Source: Dolomedes plantarius
Lineage: Eukaryota; Arthropoda; Arachnida; Araneae; Dolomedidae
Assembly: GCA_907164885.2 (NCBI GenBank)
Contig: OU015499.1
Location: 161,994,590-162,058,589, forward strand
Direction of reading: 5' to 3'
DNA length: 64,000 bases
A model generated the notes under the pieces. The model searched no databases, had not been told where the DNA came from, and worked only from the letters and a program-made list of their open reading frames with translations. Shown here in pieces: positions 43,708 through 55,662 of this stretch. A program made the position numbers and the translations under genes. Position 1 is the stretch's first letter. Every line of letters starts with the position of its first letter.

Positions 43708-43990
43708 GGAGCGGCGCCGACCTGCAGTCAAGTCCGATGTTACCCTTGGTGCGATCAGCATATCCGAGATGAAGGAAAGAGAAGATGTGACATGCCTTGC
43801 CCTCTCCCCTTTCCCAATAACCCCTTCATGTCTGCAGATGGTAAATTTAATGATTCTCCCATTTTTTTTAATTTGTTAAAAGGTCATATAATTAAGATTT
43901 AGTTTTTAAAATTATTTTTTAATTCTTTTCGCCAGCCACTTTTACTCGATGAGTCATTTATTTAAATTTTTAGATGAGTCTTGTAACAAA

Positions 43991-44444
43991 AAATAATTAC
44001 AAGAAGAACTTTTTATATACCATGTCTTTAAATTTTCTGTTGAATCATATAAACTTGACAATTCTATGTATTAATAAATACTTTTTACAATTTTTTTTTG
44101 ATGAATTATCCCATCAACTTGAAAGAAAATGATCAAATGCGTAATCAGTCGTTTAGCTCCATAATTGGAAGTTAATTTGCGTTTAACTTTTCGTTCCCGT
44201 CCCGGCCGATAGATGGCTGCACTAGTCTTCAAAACAAAATTAATTGAATCTGAATTCAATTCAGCTTAAAGATGGCTAAAAGTATCAAAAGAATGCATTG
44301 TCATCGTGTTCTGAGCTATTCTAAAAGTTTCAAATGTCTAGCTAGTCGGGAAGTGAGTTAAAAATCGATTGCAAGATTTGTACTCGACAAACACACACAC
44401 AAACAAACAAACAAGAAAGCGAGTTAATAAAAATATGGTAAAAA
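43991..44444 (+). repeat. Dispersed repeat family Z, copy B
   Basis: Same start, body (CCCGTCCCGGCCGATAGA) and tail (GCGAGTTAATAAAAATATGG) as copies A and C. Confidence 0.82.
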
Positions 44445-44551
44445 GTATTGATGCCGGGGTTGCTCATTTTATGGAAGGAGTCTGATATTCTCTGAGTTTT
44501 TCAAAGTTGTACCGAGATTGCAGAGGGGTTCAATACAAGAAGAAATACAAA

Positions 44552-45020
44552 CATAGGCGTAGCATGCTTCTAACTTTATTTTTTTTTTGGGGGGGGGGGG
44601 GGCACGAATGGAATTCAGTGAGGGTCCTCCTCAGCGCATTGACTGCCGGACGGTCCTTAAAATATGAAATATTATGAATTTTTGAAATCGAATAACAATA
44701 GAATAGATGTTTGAGTAGTATTCGAAAGTTATACAATGAGAAAAATAAATATAATATTAATAAAATGGGAAAAAAAATATAGCATCGAGTTTTTGTTATG
44801 GATCCTATCATTGTTAAAAACTATGTTGACAATGATATTATATAAGACATAATCGGAATCTTCAGTGTCACAGTTTGAAAAAGAGGGAAAAAACAACTTT
44901 CTCAAAAGCTTTCTACAATTTTCCGATTTTAACTGAACTTCTATTAACGTTTTAATTCCTTTCATGTTTTTTTTTGGGGGGGGCGGGAGTGCCCCCTGCC
45001 CTTTCGACGCTGCGCCTATG
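44552..45020. mobile_element. hAT-type MITE (469 bp)
   Basis: Inverted ends CATAGGCGTAGCA and CATAGGCGCAGCG (complement of CGCTGCGCCTATG). Flanked by 8-bp AATACAAA (44544-44551) and AATACAAG (45021-45028), one mismatch. Contains poly-G tracts. Confidence 0.75.
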
Positions 45021-45097
45021 AATACAAGCAAATGCCATTTTGGGTCAATTGTTTTGCGCATCATGTATACCCACACTAGTACTATTCTATCAGTGCG

Positions 45098-45115
45098 TGG
45101 CTGTAGACCGGCCCT
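45098..45115. repeat. Isolated hAT-type terminus
   Basis: GGCTGTAGACCGGCCCTG; its complement CAGGGCCGGTCTACAGCC has the form of a hAT inverted repeat. No partner seen. Confidence 0.35.
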
Positions 45116-45905
45116 GATTTTCCATTAGGCTCGGGCCCCCAAAAAAATTTAATTTTAAAAGGAAGAAAAGAGAAAATGACCAATTCAATTTTTTTTATTT
45201 TACCTTTTTTAATAGCAATTTTTTTATATATATCCTTTCAAATTTGGTTGATTGATTGGTCCATTATATGTATAGTTAATCATACGTATGTTATAGTGTA
45301 TATAAGGGATTAATAAGTTTTTCCGGTTGCATTGTATTGGTGTTTTAATGTTGAAGTTAATATGTTGTATTGCTCTTTGTTATTTGATAATGTTCTAGGC
45401 TTCTACGCTTTAAATAGCCAATTCTTGGTAAAATGGTACTTTCACAATTTTTTCAATTTCTACTATTAGTTCACACTCTCCCTTTATATATCTTGTTCAA
45501 ATTTTCAATCGTTAATAAAAGTACTTTTTATTCATCCACTCAAGTTCAAATACATTTTTTTAAGCTTGTAGTGGATGACACTTGATGTTAATACAGTTTT
45601 TTCAAATATTAATTCATTAATTAAATTATATTAATTCATTAATTAAATTTAATTAATTAATTTTAGTTTTATATGGGAGAAATACATATGGGAGAAATAC
45701 ATAATTCTCGACAATAATGGTGTTCACAGAATCGAGCCAAAATCAGTGCAATTCCCCGCCTATAGGAATTTCATTTTTCCTGCTTGGCCAGAAACACATG
45801 AGACTGAGAGATCAGCTGACTGCCACGGTTCAGATAGCGACCGGAGAGGAGTAGATAGTGCCGCTCCGTTACCAAGGTTACCAAAACACAAAACTCGTTT
45901 TTTCG
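45116..45905. other. No gene recognised
   Basis: AT-rich sequence with AATTAATT repeats near 45610-45665, then a more balanced stretch at 45740-45900. Confidence 0.4.
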
Positions 45906-45907
45906 TA

Positions 45908-46668
45908 ATGTCCGACCACGGAAGCAAGGTCCCTGGAAGCTGTTACGCATGCGCGAGAAAAGCTAGTCTACTTAGAAAATAGGGGAAAACGTCATATTTT
46001 CGGATGTGTTTGTTTGTGAAATACGGAATGTATTTCAGACTGCTTTTTGTCCGCAATTTTAAAGTTATTTTTTAAAACTTTATTTTTGATCGAATATGTG
46101 AATAATAATTTCAAAATAATAAAAAGAAAGAAGCAAATCTATTTAAAAAATAGGAGTTTTATAGGAGTGGATATTTTCGGATTACATCACAATCAAAATT
46201 ATCTAAAGCTACGTTTTCAGTGGTTCTTTTTTTCTGAAGTTTCCTCGGAGATTCAAATTTTGGAGTTTCTTCACCCTTTGCTTCTCTGCGTATTCTTTTT
46301 ACGCTGGACATTGATATCCCGGTCATTTCACTAGTTCTCTTTAGGGTTTGCGAAAGTGGAACAATAACATTTCCTTCTAGTGCTTCTTTATCACACAATT
46401 TAATTACATTGTGTATTATACGTTTACAATCACTACGGAATGGCTTATTCCGAGCAGTTGTGTTGGGTAAAGTATCCATTAATTTTAATATAATAATCAA
46501 AATAACAGACGAGGAAAAAGTAAGCAAGCGCAGTTAGTAACAGATTCTAAAGAATGTCGAGAGAATACGGGACTTTTCCCCCTCCTTCCTCAGCAGCCTT
46601 ACCTACAGCGTGAATAGAATCGTCTTGGCACTATGCCAACCGTGGTTCTTCGTACTGTGGTCGGACTG
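45908..46668 (-). mobile_element. TA-flanked transposon remnant with HTH gene
   Basis: Inverted ends share TCCGACCAC (ATGTCCGACCACGGAAGC on the left, CAGTCCGACCACAGTACG from the right), each next to TA (45906-45907 and 46669-46670). Encloses the N-terminal transposase-like frame. A Tc1/mariner-type target is inferred. Confidence 0.55.
46159..46479 (-). CDS. Transposase-like N-terminal HTH protein (truncated)
   Basis: ATG at 46479; 106 residues. DCKRIIHNVIKLCDKEA, then PLSQTLKRTSEMTGISMSSV and KRIRREAKGE form a helix-turn-helix. FESPRKLQKKRTTENVALDN and FDCDVIRK follow. This layout (HTH, basic SPRK linker, LDNFD..VIR) is what I recall at the start of a family of DDE transposases common in arthropods. 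The catalytic domain, which should follow, is absent because the frame ends at 46159 near the element's left part. Could also be a domesticated short protein, but the inverted ends argue for a deleted transposon. Confidence 0.55.
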   Translation of the reverse strand: MDTLPNTTARNKPFRSDCKRIIHNVIKLCDKEALEGNVIVPLSQTLKRTSEMTGISMSSVKRIRREAKGEETPKFESPRKLQKKRTTENVALDNFDCDVIRKYPLL

Positions 46669-48500
46669 TAAACACGGCTAGGAGAGGGAGAGAGAGACGT
46701 TCACAAGCGGTTAGTGCAGGCTCACCCGATTCACCCGTCCCAAGGGAAGCTCATACAGGCGGAATAAATGATTCGAGGGGGTCTCAGCACCAGTCAGTCA
46801 GAAGTACCCGTTGGGATAATTTACCCCCATCAAACATAGTAACCAGATCTCGCGCAAGGAGGGGAACCGCTGCCGCGAACTAGCCTCTCGCGCAGTTGGT
46901 AGTTCAGAGGTGTTAGTGAAAGGGTTTTATGGTGTTCATAATGTGTTTGTTGTGTTTTCACGGTACACAGCTGATAGGAAAATTTAGATTTTGTTTTTGT
47001 TTATGTGTATTTGTGCTTTGAAACTTTTGTTACCACACGCAACGGTGTATGTACAGGGCATATTAAATTCTAGCATGGGTCAGTTTTGCCGAATTTAAGC
47101 TTAGGTAATCCATTTGTTTTTGCCATTGTGTTACCCCGACCAATTGGCAGTAAATTTTAAACTGCTGTGAATGTGACCAGGGACAGCTATGGCCTGACCC
47201 GAGATAATCCTGAATGTGGACTACGAAGAAAAGTTCCCAGGAAGCACCTACCCTGATGCCAAACAGCCAATGCTAAAAAAAAGCGATTTGTAACAGGTCT
47301 AGTTGTCCCAAATATTGTAAAGGCAAAGCATGCGTGCCAAGTGTCTCTTTTGCATGTAACGTTACTTCCCTATTTTTTGTGTCCTCTCTAGTGCCCTTGG
47401 GGAAGGGTTATGTCGCCCACATTTATGTAGTGTCAGTTGTCGCAGTTTCAATGACACTACATAAGGGTCCATCTCAACGCACTATTCCTTGTAGCGAAAG
47501 TGCTGGAGGAGTGGTTTTTTTTTTAAGTTTTGAGGTAAAAGCTGACCCAGGAATTTTTTTTCTCCTCTAATGTTTATTTTTCTCCTTGGTTTTTGATTTT
47601 AAAGTCACCGTGTGGTAACCATGTAGAGCTAAAAGAAATGTTTTGTTAAATTTATTATATATATCAACGGTTTGCAGAAATTGAATTACTACGTTCCTGT
47701 CTAAGTCAGTAAGCCAAAATTGTAATCTAAGTCTTGCAAAGCCGTAAATACTGTGTACAAGCAATTTTCGGTCAAGTTTGTAGCTTTCCAGGCCGCGCAG
47801 GGTTGAATTGTTGTAAACAAATTTTAATGTCAATGTAACGCATGAAAATTATATATTATTATATGGGTACCCATTGTTCACCATTGTTCCGGTATTATGT
47901 ATGTTTCAAAAACAAGTATTGATTTTTTTCCCTTTGTAATGAAGGACTTGCTCTTTGTGTAATGCTTTCAACTGTTTTATTTCTTTTTTTGGTGCGTGTG
48001 TGATTTGTAAATTGAGATCGTCTATCCCGTTAATTTTGGGGCAGACAGCCGTGGACGCATGACTTCTCTGTGAGGTCTAGCGTCCATGAACTTGTCACTT
48101 CTGACTGGGGGAAAATGGGTTGTCAACTTTCAGAGTGAGAGTTCGTGGTAGCTACCCACTCTGCATTTTTTCTTTGGGTAGGCGCTCTCAATCAAAATTT
48201 TTTTTTTCACTACGTTCAAAAAATTGTTTTTTGTCATACAAAGGGGATGTTGTTATATCACAATTATTGATGTTAAAAGAAGTGTAAGTGTGTAAGTACA
48301 GTTAAAATATAGTAAGGTGGCTGAGTGTCTAAGTGGATGGCTGGTGAATTTTAATCAAGTATAAAAAAATATATATATTAATTTTGAAGTTACCCCCTTT
48401 GTCTGTCCTTAAAATCTTTCATTCCCTAAAAAAATGCCTTCTTTATTTCTTAAAGTCTATGGCTGTGTAACTCTATACCCTCCCCTTTTGCCATTTCCTC
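46669..48500. other. Unassigned, with GC-rich patch
   Basis: 46740-46930 is CpG-containing (CTCGCGCAAGG, GCTGCCGCGAAC, CTCTCGCGCAG) and could be a promoter or 5' leader. No exon is convincing. 48316-48345 (GGTGGCTGAGTGTCTAAGTG) resembles a tRNA-Ser/Leu A box without a B box. Confidence 0.3.
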
Positions 48501-49755
48501 TTACTTGTGCACTTTCAAGCAGTTTCCTGGATGTGGAAAAAAGAACGGAGCGAAAGTCCAGATCTCAGGAATGTTGATGAGGTTACCATCGGTCTCCGCA
48601 GCCAGCGAAATCTCCAGCGGAAGGTTACAGAAACGGGTAGCGGCGAGCTCCGCGAACGTCAAGTTGTTCGCTACGAGAAAACCAAGAAACCGGCGAAATC
48701 TATTTTTTAAAAAAAATACTACAGCTGACAACTCATATAAATGTGAAAAGTTGTGCTTTGTTGACTGATTTTTACGGCGTCTGGAAGAGGCGCGGATAAG
48801 AACTATTTCCTACGTCTTGCCTTCTGGCGCGCATGCGTTAGGGAGGGTGTGTTAGCAATATGAACCAATATGAAGATTCATGAATTACTTGCCTTTCCGA
48901 AGTTTGACGTCATATTCTGCACTTCCATTTTTAAGCCGATTCAAGTTAAAGGCGATTCAATTAAACCGAATCAACGACGTAAGTTTCGTTTAGATTACGC
49001 TATGTCTGGCAATCTTCCATGCGTCATAATTAAACACAAATCTTCAGTTACCAGCCGATAGCATTTTTCAAGTGAAGTGATGTAAATCAACAAGATATTT
49101 GAATATCGGTTTTTGTTAAGTGTATATAAGCGGCGAACACTTTCGAGAAAAGGGCATCACGACATTATCGTAAGCGTCTTGAGCTGATTGGGATGAAGTA
49201 TCAAGCCTGTCTAGAGTAAGACGTTTTGTATTAGTTATATATTAATTTTTTGTGATAGTCCATCACAGTATGATAAAATATAATGTTTGTTTTAAAACTG
49301 ATTTAAAGAAAACCCCAGTATTATTAGTAAGAAGAAAGATGTGACATTGTTGTTTTTATCTAATTCTTAACCAGTTTTTCAAATGAATAAACTTTTAGTT
49401 ATTGTTAAAAAGTCTTGTCGTCTATACATGATTTTGAACAACTTTAATGGTTTTATCGTATACCTTTTTTAACATAGCTTTTACTGCACATTTTTAAACT
49501 CTGCTATTTAAATATAAATTATAAGAATTGTTGACGTGCATGTTTTTAACATGTACGCTAACAGGGTGAAAAGTTTCCTCCACAAGCGCGGATGACTTGA
49601 AGAGGAGTTCCCGATTGACCCACGTAGCTGTCACCTGCTTCTCCGATCCCGCGCTGATGTTTCCTTGTGAATGAGCCGTGATGGAAAGGATGCGAGCTGT
49701 CTCCCGAGGAAGTCTGAGAGCAACCGGAGCCTTCAACACACTATTCATCAATGAC
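48501..49755. other. Unassigned, two coding-like patches
   Basis: 48505-48720 and 49550-49750 are GC-richer and open on both strands (76 codons at 48501-48731 minus; 85 codons at 49494-49751 minus, MMNSVLKAPVALRLPRETAR). I recognise no family. They might be exons or old transposon sequence. Confidence 0.25.
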
Positions 49756-50801
49756 TACTGATGCCCAACCTTTTCTCATCCCTTTCTTTCATTTTTTTTT
49801 CTTCTCTTCTTTTTTTTCAGTCGACTGAAGGTATCGTTAACCTTTTTTTTATATAATGAGAAATTAATTGTACTTAGTATTGAGCTCAACTAGTTAAAAG
49901 TAAAATGAAATAATAATTAAAAAAAAGGTAGACAGGTTTTGATTCTACGTTTTAGGGGTATTCGCCAGCCACCAGAAATTTCTTAATTTTTGTTTAATTG
50001 ATTTATCTTGTGAAATGACTGGAGATTATTGTGTGTAATTAAATTAAGGTAAAGCTGTAAAAGAAGAACTGTTAGCATTATAGAAATTAAATAAATGAAT
50101 TATTTTGCCTCTAATCTAGTGTGTAGCGACCATAGGACCATAGGACCATAGGATCAAATGGCTAACTGTGTTACCTAGGCCAGTGCCTTCAAACACAGAT
50201 ATTTCATAAATATGTCATCGAAGAGCTGAATTTCCACAGAAAATAGAATGAAAGTTCGTAGAGTATCGTCAAATGTTCTGGAAAATGCAACACAAAAAGT
50301 GAAGCAATGAGTCTTCTGGTCAGAACTTTGGACGGTGATAAGAGCAGTTCTGATTGGATGTCTCCTGGATCTTCTAGTTATTCGCTGGTGGGGGTGGAGT
50401 CAATGGCTATCTGTAAGCTGGAATTCAATTGGCAAGTGTAGAGAGAATAGAGTAAAGAGATTGGATAGAGAGATAAGGTTTGGAATCCGTGAGTTCTATT
50501 ACTAAAGTGTGTAGCGAATGTTTGAGTTTGTCTTTTATTGGTGGGCCAACAGGTTGCGCTTTATTCTAAGTAAAGCTTAAAGTGGGTTAGTTATGAGAAA
50601 ATAATTTAATTTTGCGGGTATGTTTTATTATACGATCACTGGCATTATTCAAAGCAAAACTTAAAAGTGAAAGTTAATTATGAGAAAAAGAAATAATCAA
50701 ATAAAAGCAAAATTAAAGCTGAAGTTAATTATGGGTCAAGAAACTAATTACGGCAATTAAACCCAATAAAATAATTATGGGGAAAGAATTTAATTAAGAA
50801 C
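49756..50801. other. No gene recognised
   Basis: Contains a short ACCATAGG triplication at about 50130-50153 and two AGTGTGTAGCGA motifs (about 50118 and 50502). Confidence 0.35.
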
Positions 50802-50915
50802 TGAATGACTGACTGAGTGACAGATAACGCACAAACCAAACCACTGGACCAAAATGGCTGAAATTTTGCATGGTGATTCTTCTTATATTGTAGGGGTGCA
50901 CTAAAAAATGTATTA
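50802..50915 (+). repeat. Dispersed repeat shared with 13377-13490
   Basis: Second copy of the CTGACTGA / GGGGTGCACT repeat; same orientation. Confidence 0.75.
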
Positions 50916-51137
50916 TTTTGGCTTAACTTAACCGAAATTTTAAGAAACTTACGAATCAATTGTTAATATAAAATAGAAAGTAATTTTTGAATTGCAAATT
51001 TTTTGTTCTCCTGTGACGTGACGAGTGAAAACACGGTACTAAAAATACGCACCTTTATTTGAGAAAACACCGCATACACACCTATTTATTTAAAAAAAAG
51101 TACTGCTGTAATGTATTTGATTTTGTTTTTAATATTT

Positions 51138-52891
51138 CTAATTATTACTATTAATATATTTTTTTAAATATCCAGTAAGTTTAGGCCGTTTAGTATTGGC
51201 TTTCATTTTAAAATCCCTTAAACTGCGCCTCATAATACTAAGTACGTTTACATATTTTTTTATCTTCAAAATCCCCCCCCCCCAAACAAAAAGAGTCAGT
51301 TGAAGAAGAGCCATCCTACGCTTCACTGTTACTCACAATTGGTACTAAAGCTTCTTGACTGTCATCTTCATCTTCACTTGCACTTGGCGGCAGTTAGAGC
51401 TTGTCACATCTTGAATAATGTCTTCGTCTTATCAATATACTTTAAGTCAACACTTCATTCACGACATTAACGTAATCATCTAAATTTTCACATTCATCAA
51501 ATGTATTTAGATTTTGTTTTTTCAACCATTCACGTAATGGAAGGTGGACATCTTCACTGTCATCATCATCTTCTTTTGATTGGAGCCCAGCTTTCTTAAA
51601 ACAATTATTTATTGTATAAATTGAAACGTTATCCCATGCATTGCACATTAACCTTATCGCACTTGATACATCAATGTTCAAGACCAATTTCTTTTCCATA
51701 TTTTCTATGATCATCAGAGTTCAAAAACGTCTGAAATAACATTTAAAACTCCGTAAAATACCTTGGTCCACAGGTTGCGTCACAGTTCTTGTATTCGGCG
51801 GCAAAAATTGCTAGTCGATGTTTGAAGGATATTTCACTTGTTGAAGGAACGTGGGTTTTTTGGCCTTCCACATGACAAGTAGTTTCTGTTCTCAGTTCCT
51901 GTCATGTTTGCTGCTACTGTTGTTGTTGCTTATGTCACTTGACCGACAGCAACATCACATCAAGTCCGGAAGGCTATGGGCGATGAAGGAGCGGCTCCTG
52001 TTTTGAATCAGCACCACAAGGGTCGGAGTCCGACTTGGGTAAATGATCGGTCCCGTCATTTTCAACCGAGTCAAGTGACGAGACCGGAACACTTGACCCC
52101 GCATCTCCAGAGGTCAATTTGAGAACTTGGAGGACATTGTAGCCACGCCCTGTTTTACGTGCCCCGGCCACCATTAGTGAACACGCCGGTGGATTTGCAG
52201 TGACAAGCATCAAACCAAGGACTTTCAGATCACTGGTCCGCTGCTCTTGCCAACTGGGCTACCGCGCCCCTTTGCTGCCACTAAAACAGTTAATCCGTCC
52301 TTAGCCTTTGCACCACCAATACACTTTTCGTTTTTAAACTTCAATGTCTTCTCTAGAGACATTTTGTAGAATAGAGCAGTTTCATCAACGTTGAAAATGA
52401 CTTGTTCCCTGTATTTGGACTTTAAAAATTAGGCCAAACATTGGTAATCCGATCGCTCATTGTCTGTGGGTCTACAGAGGAGGCTTCACCGGAAATTTCA
52501 ACGTACACGATGTTGTGTCTATTTTTAAATCTGTCTATCGACGACTTGTTGCACTGGAAGTCTTCATATCCTAGGTGATCAGCAAATTTTTCTGCCTGCA
52601 ACGTTAATACAGACCCATTGCTGAGACTTCCATTTTGCCGTTTCTATGGAAACCAACGCAACAGAGCTTCATCAACGTCTTTTTTCTCGCACTTTCTCTA
52701 CTTCTTGCAATTGGTAACATTGTTAGAAAAAGTAGACAAAATTATCTCTCTTTTTCCCATAATGTTGTATTGTTGAAGAAGACAATTTAAGTATGTTACA
52801 CAGCGATGCGTTAGTTTTCCCTTTTTGCAAAACTATGAACAATCTGAACTTTTTCAGAAATTGACAGAGCTTTCCTTTTTACGCCAGCCAT
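51138..52891 (-). pseudogene. Tigger/pogo-type transposase pseudogene
   Basis: Minus strand, ATG at 52891: MAGVKRKALSISEKVQIVHS starts a CENP-B-type N-terminal helix-turn-helix, with SSSTIQHYGKKRDN following. A CENPB-type second domain (about 52630-52480: RFKNRHNIVYVEISGEASS) and the DDE region (VLVAAN.MTGTE around 52280 and 51900) are readable in shifting frames. The C-terminal part at 51714-51442 (AWDNVSIYTINNCFKKAGL) is the conserved end of Tigger transposases, and MRRSLRDFKMKANTKRPKLT at about 51230 continues it. Stops, frameshifts and a SINE insertion inactivate it. Confidence 0.85.
51915..52270 (-). mobile_element. tRNA-derived SINE inserted in the Tigger gene
   Basis: The head on the minus strand, GGGGCGCGGTAGCCCAGTTG (from 52270), carries an A box (TAGCCCAGTTGG). 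A B box-like GGTTTGATGCT follows ~45 bp later. The tail ends in CAACAACAACAG near 51915-51930. A duplication of GCAGCAAA (TTTGCTGC at 51907-51914 and 52271-52278) flanks it. Removing it restores the transposase reading VAAN.MTGTE. About 356 bp. Confidence 0.88.
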
Positions 52892-53386
52892 ATTGATAAA
52901 AATCTGATAAAATCCGAGGAACTCTATCTACGAAGTTTCTCTTTCGACATCTAGGAATTGCATACTGCGCTTATTATTGGAATTTGGAAAGAAACGGGAT
53001 ATTTCAAAGAAAGGAACAGTTTTCAGCTGATTTCAAACCCTTATGTTAGTAATCTATTTCGTACTTCCTCTCACTGTCGAAATGCTTGGGAAAATAGCCA
53101 TTTTCCTGTGTCTACATACCGGACGTACGATAAAGTGAACACAAAGAATGAAGGGTCATTCCCCCCCCCCCCGAGTGATCCGCCTCCTGCCAGCGGTCAA
53201 AAGGAATTTTCATTGCTTTGAAAGTGACGAAATGTGGTCTTTCAGCTCTCGTAATATCCGTGAAGGTCCACGGATAAAGCGTGAAATTTTCTATTATTAC
53301 ACATTAGAAACCAATATTTCAAAACAATTTGTGCGTTTTACCCGTGATCTTGTATTAGCCATGCTCGTATTAAGCGGGTTCTACTG
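52892..53386 (-). mobile_element. 5' untranslated region and terminus of the Tigger element
   Basis: The right end, on the minus strand, is CAGTAGAACCCGCTTAATAC (53386 downward), the form of a Tigger/pogo inverted repeat. A poly-C tract lies at 53161-53172. The left terminus of the element was not found. Confidence 0.6.
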
Positions 53387-53518
53387 TGTGTATATATATA
53401 TAGGAGAAGGTCAAACTATGGGCTACATGTTTCATTTTGAGGTCAGACCAAATATATGTTCATTATTTTCAAGATGTTAATACAACCTAAAACATGCAAA
53501 GATCAACATAGGCAGGTA

Positions 53519-53943
53519 ATAATTACAAGATAAAAATAACTTTTTATGTACCATGTTTTTAAATTTTCTGTTGAATCCTATAAACTTGACAATTCTATGT
53601 ATTAAGAAATACTTTTTTAAACATTTTTTGGATGAATTATCCCATCAACTCGAAAGAAAATTAAGTTAATTGGAGGTTAACTTGCGTTTAACTTTTCGTT
53701 CCCGTCCCGGCCGATAGAGGGCTACACCAGTCTACAAAACAAAATTAACTGAAAATAGATTCAATTCTGCTGAAATATGGCTAAAAGTATCAAAATCATG
53801 CATTGTCATCGTGTTCTGAGCTATTCTAAAAATTTCAAATGTCTAGCTAGTCGGGAAGTTAGAAATCGATTGCAAGATTTGTAAGGGACTAACACACACA
53901 CAAACAAACAAGAAAGCAAGTTAATAAACACATGGTAAAAAAA
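53519..53943 (+). repeat. Dispersed repeat family Z, copy C
   Basis: As copies A and B; inserted near the left end of the pogo-like element. Confidence 0.82.
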
Positions 53944-54109
53944 TGTGACAACATTCTGTGTATTTTAAGATAAATTTAATTGCAAAAGTTGGGAAATTAG
54001 CAATTCTTCAAATGGTGGTCTAAATATGGGTTACCTATATCATTTGTGTACAAAAATATAATAAATAAATAAATAAATCGGAAAATACTATCTTTTAATT
54101 TTATTTGCA

Positions 54110-54480
54110 GAAGTCGCAAACATACCCCACACACACATTCTGTGTGTGCCCACATTAGACACCGAAAACATTGCACCCACGTTTCTCTTGTGTCAGCTGA
54201 ATAAGTCCTTTACAAAAGATGCAGGCTGCATCGTCGTCATCCGGGTAATCTCCTGGTGGAGAATCCATGTCTCTGTCAGTATCATCAATCTTGGGTTTAC
54301 TACGTTCTTCCTCCGATTCGGAAGACTGATTCTTGGTAACCCTCTTTGCACCAATTCTAGTTTGCCCAGTTTTAAGTTTCTTTTTTTGTTTTTACGGCTT
54401 ATACATCACTTACAGACCGTAGAATCAGCTTCTTTGTTTTGTTTAGTGCTGATTTGCAAAAGGACCGAGTGAACCCGTCC
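54110..54480 (-). pseudogene. pogo-type transposase C-terminus with Cys-rich finger
   Basis: On the minus strand from about 54480: WDGFTRSFCKSALNKTKK, then QSSESEEERSKPKIDD, YPDDDDAACIFCKGLIQLTQ. After a 1-nt shift near 54190 it continues TWVQCFRCLMWAHRMCVGY and CDFC. The CxxC ... W-x-QC-x-x-C-x-x-WAH-x-x-C-x-G pattern is a PHD-like zinc motif known at the end of arthropod pogo/jerky-type DDE transposases. The catalytic region is not present in the element. Confidence 0.7.
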
Positions 54481-55098
54481 CAGTAGGGTATGCCCGTCAC
54501 AAGACATGCCTTTGAGGACTTGCGACCTACAGTGGTCGCAAGTCCGGAATTGAAATAATTACAGAAAATAAAATATCAACACCGAAAGATCAATTTTAAA
54601 AAAATACTTTAGATTTTGAATAAAAAGCCAAAATATTATAAAAAGATGTGTGATAGGTGAGAAAATGGTCTAAATTTGGGCTAGCCCTTTTTAGACCGAC
54701 TCTGCAAGCCCATTTTTACACCAATAGTAAGTTCAACTTTTACCGAAATGCAGCCATTATCAGTTAAAGATATACCTTGATTAAATATCTCAGAACGTAG
54801 CCTACTATCTTATCAATAACGTGGTAACAACAAAACTTCTACTAGTTAAGGATTAAAATGTACAGAAATTTGAATACACTGACCTGATAGTTTCGAAGTC
54901 TGAAAATATGCGATTTTCAAAAAGAAATGGCGGCTGCTTTATACGCAAATGGCGAAGATGTATAATCTGTTTAATATCTTCTTCCTTACCAAAATGTGAT
55001 TGTTTGATGACCTCGCTGACAGATGGCAGAACCTTCTTGTATATATTTCAGCACCTAGCCCGTTTTAAGACCCTGGCCTATATTTGGACCTTCTCCTA

Positions 55099-55662
55099 TA
55101 TACAGTAGCCAAAACTTATAGCGATCAGTGGTTATAAGAGTCAACCGTTTAGAAGTATCAATATTGCAAAAACAAAAGCAAAAGTATTATTTCCATGTAA
55201 AAATTTTAGCTTTAAAGAATCAATCCACTGGTTTTAAGAATCGGCTTACAATATTCGCTTTCCTTTCATTTTTCCAAAAATCCCCTTAAACCCTCAAAAG
55301 GCAGGTAGTTCTTTCTTTACTTTTCGAAAAGATTTTCTGATAAGATGTTGGGATATAATACAGTCGTAAAATGCATCCCTTTCTGTGTTTGACATCACAT
55401 CAGTTTCCCCGTAAACGCTTTAGCTAAACATTGTCCTATTATGTTCTCCCAGGGGCATCTCTGCCCGTTCAGGGCAGAGTTCACTTTTATCCACTGACAA
55501 AGACAATGACTCTTTTTTCCCGCCTCCACTTCCTGGTTGCGACTTCTGGACCCTGCAACACATAAATCTTCGGTGAAGTGTCCATTATCACGTGACATTA
55601 GTGATGTTATTAGCGCACGTGACATTAGCAGATGTTCCCAGGTCGTGTCCAAATACATTGCA
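55099..55662. other. No gene recognised
   Basis: Starts with CAGTAGCCAAAACTTATAGC at 55103, which resembles a further Tigger-type terminus. The rest is unassigned up to the segmental duplication. Confidence 0.35.

Larger units (their letters stand above)
53401..55098 (-). mobile_element. pogo-like element with TA target and subterminal repeats
   Basis: Inverted ends TAGGAGAAGGTC(A/C)AA...(T/A)GGGC at 53401 and the complement at 55098, flanked by TA. Motif GGTCNAANNTNGGSY occurs at least four times near the ends (for example 53409, 54012, 54668 and 55085, the last in complement). Contains a transposase C-terminal fragment and one family Z repeat (53519-53943). Confidence 0.72.

Noticed and set aside
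48316..48350. tRNA gene
   Set aside because: Resembles a tRNA-Ser/Leu A box only; no B box, anticodon stem or acceptor pairing follows.
52190..52270. Functional tRNA gene
   Set aside because: A/B-box-like motifs are present, but the stems do not pair well and the unit is flanked by target duplications with a (CAA)n tail, so it is a SINE head.
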